Shown piece by piece: positions 63,459-64,000 of a stretch of DNA of 64,000 nt. Positions within the stretch are counted from its first letter, which is position 1, and every line of letters begins with the position of its first letter. Where the stretch lies: positions 62,001 through 126,000 of the forward strand of contig NZ_VFUA01000002.1 of NCBI RefSeq assembly GCF_006440735.1, written 5' to 3'. Made by a program: the position numbers and the translations under genes. This stretch comes from Mesorhizobium sp. B2-7-1 (lineage in GTDB: Bacteria > Pseudomonadota > Alphaproteobacteria > Rhizobiales > Rhizobiaceae). A model generated the notes under the pieces. That model saw nothing but the letters and a program-made list of their open reading frames with translations. It was not told where the DNA came from and did not search any database.

Positions 63459-64000
63459 ATGCAGCGCGAGAATGATCGGGGCCGCGAGCCCGCCGACTTT
63501 GCCAGGGCCAAGGACGAAGTTACCGACCGGATCCAGCAAGAAACCCAAAGCGCCGGCGAAGCGCTGCACGATGCCCGCGACGAAGTCGCGCGCAGGGCCG
63601 GAGCCTATGCGGCCGAAGCCCAGCAGGCCGTCACCGAAAAGGCCGAGCAGACGCAGCGCGATATCGGATCGAGCCTGTCCGCTTTCGGCGGGGCCTTGCG
63701 CGCCGCGAGCGATCACCTGGCCAACAGCGACCAGAGCGCGGCCTCGCAATTCATGCAGGATGCGGCGAACGGCCTGGAACGGCTGTCCTCCTCGTTGAAG
63801 GAGAAGCCGTTCGGACAGGTGCTTGAAGACGTCCAGTCCTTTGGCCGCCAGAATCCTGGAACGCTTCTTGCTGGTTCGGTTCTGGCGGGACTGGCACTTG
63901 GCCGCTTCATAAAGGCTTCGCCGCCGGGCACGCGTCGCCCGGCCCAGGACGCAGTCACGGCTGAACGCCCCCGCCAAACCGGCGTGGGAACAAGCACCCG
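63459..64000 (+). CDS. Membrane-anchored stress protein, 3' end outside the window
   Basis: 180 codons from ATG 63459 to the window end without stop. A long amphipathic Ala/Glu/Gln helix region (VTDRIQQETQSAGEALHDAR; AEAQQAVTEKAEQTQRDIGS) is followed by a short hydrophobic segment (PGTLLAGSVLAGLALGRFIK). The layout is that of rhizobial 'nutrient-deprivation-induced' proteins. Shares the 63325 promoter with the micropeptide. Confidence 0.7.
   Translation, partial: MQRENDRGREPADFARAKDEVTDRIQQETQSAGEALHDARDEVARRAGAYAAEAQQAVTEKAEQTQRDIGSSLSAFGGALRAASDHLANSDQSAASQFMQDAANGLERLSSSLKEKPFGQVLEDVQSFGRQNPGTLLAGSVLAGLALGRFIKASPPGTRRPAQDAVTAERPRQTGVGTST

Overview
The window looks like chromosome of a high-GC alphaproteobacterium of the Hyphomicrobiales, most likely Mesorhizobium or a close relative. 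The reasons are the DUF768-type and other rhizobial small proteins, an EcfG-type sigma factor with many GGAAC-N16-NGTT promoters, a Ku protein, and a Pseudomonas-like ami locus of the kind rhizobia carry. Identification is from reading alone; no search was run.

Layout. (1) 1-7.1 kb: an amide-utilisation locus. The end of amiC and an ANTAR antiterminator gene (amiR) are followed by a leader with two hexaloop hairpins and an attenuator, then a five-gene UrtABCDE-type ABC importer, then the aliphatic amidase amiE and a strong terminator. A MoxR/NorQ-type AAA ATPase and a NorD-type VWA protein follow (7.1-10.2 kb). (2) 10.2-25.7 kb: small stress-type genes, DNA repair genes (Ku, SRAP, exonuclease III), a VapBC pair, and decayed remains of an integrative/conjugative element (toprim protein, broken SNF2-like helicase, DUF2274 fragment, IS5 fragment). 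(3) 26-28 kb: an EcfG-like sigma factor and small proteins, one perhaps NepR-like. (4) 28-47.5 kb: an intact, dense glycan locus. One minus-strand operon runs 36.4->28.1 kb (inositol phosphate synthase, phosphatase, CgeB-type glycosyltransferase, nucleotidyltransferase, methyltransferases, TIM-barrel glycosidase, GT4, GNAT). A second runs 47.5->38.6 kb (two epimerases, B12/radical SAM enzyme, GT4, three CgeB-type glycosyltransferases, UDP-xylose-synthase-like enzyme). Between them, on the plus strand, lies an unrecognised phosphoribosyltransferase/kinase-like fusion. (5) 47.6-60.8 kb: many short stress-type genes mixed with pseudogenes (SDR, hydrolases, catalase tail, M20 peptidase). (6) 60.9-64 kb: lipoprotein, a non-canonical Nramp transporter, two PRC-barrel-like proteins, a 24-residue membrane peptide, and a stress protein cut by the window end.

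How it works together. About 23 matches to the general-stress-response promoter GGAAC-N16/17-NGTT lie between 10.6 and 63.4 kb, nearly all intergenic and correctly oriented. They precede both arms of the glycan locus, Ku, a ClpP-like protein, most small genes, and a receiver protein whose C-terminus resembles sigma region 2. The window therefore reads as a stress-regulon island next to an amide-regulated catabolic operon. The most interesting items are the stress-controlled glycan locus, the inverted PhyR-like protein, the ANTAR leader and the divergent palindromic promoters. Inactivating changes cluster in the flanks (14-25 and 49.7-60.5 kb) and are absent from the glycan locus, which argues for real decay rather than uniform sequencing error.
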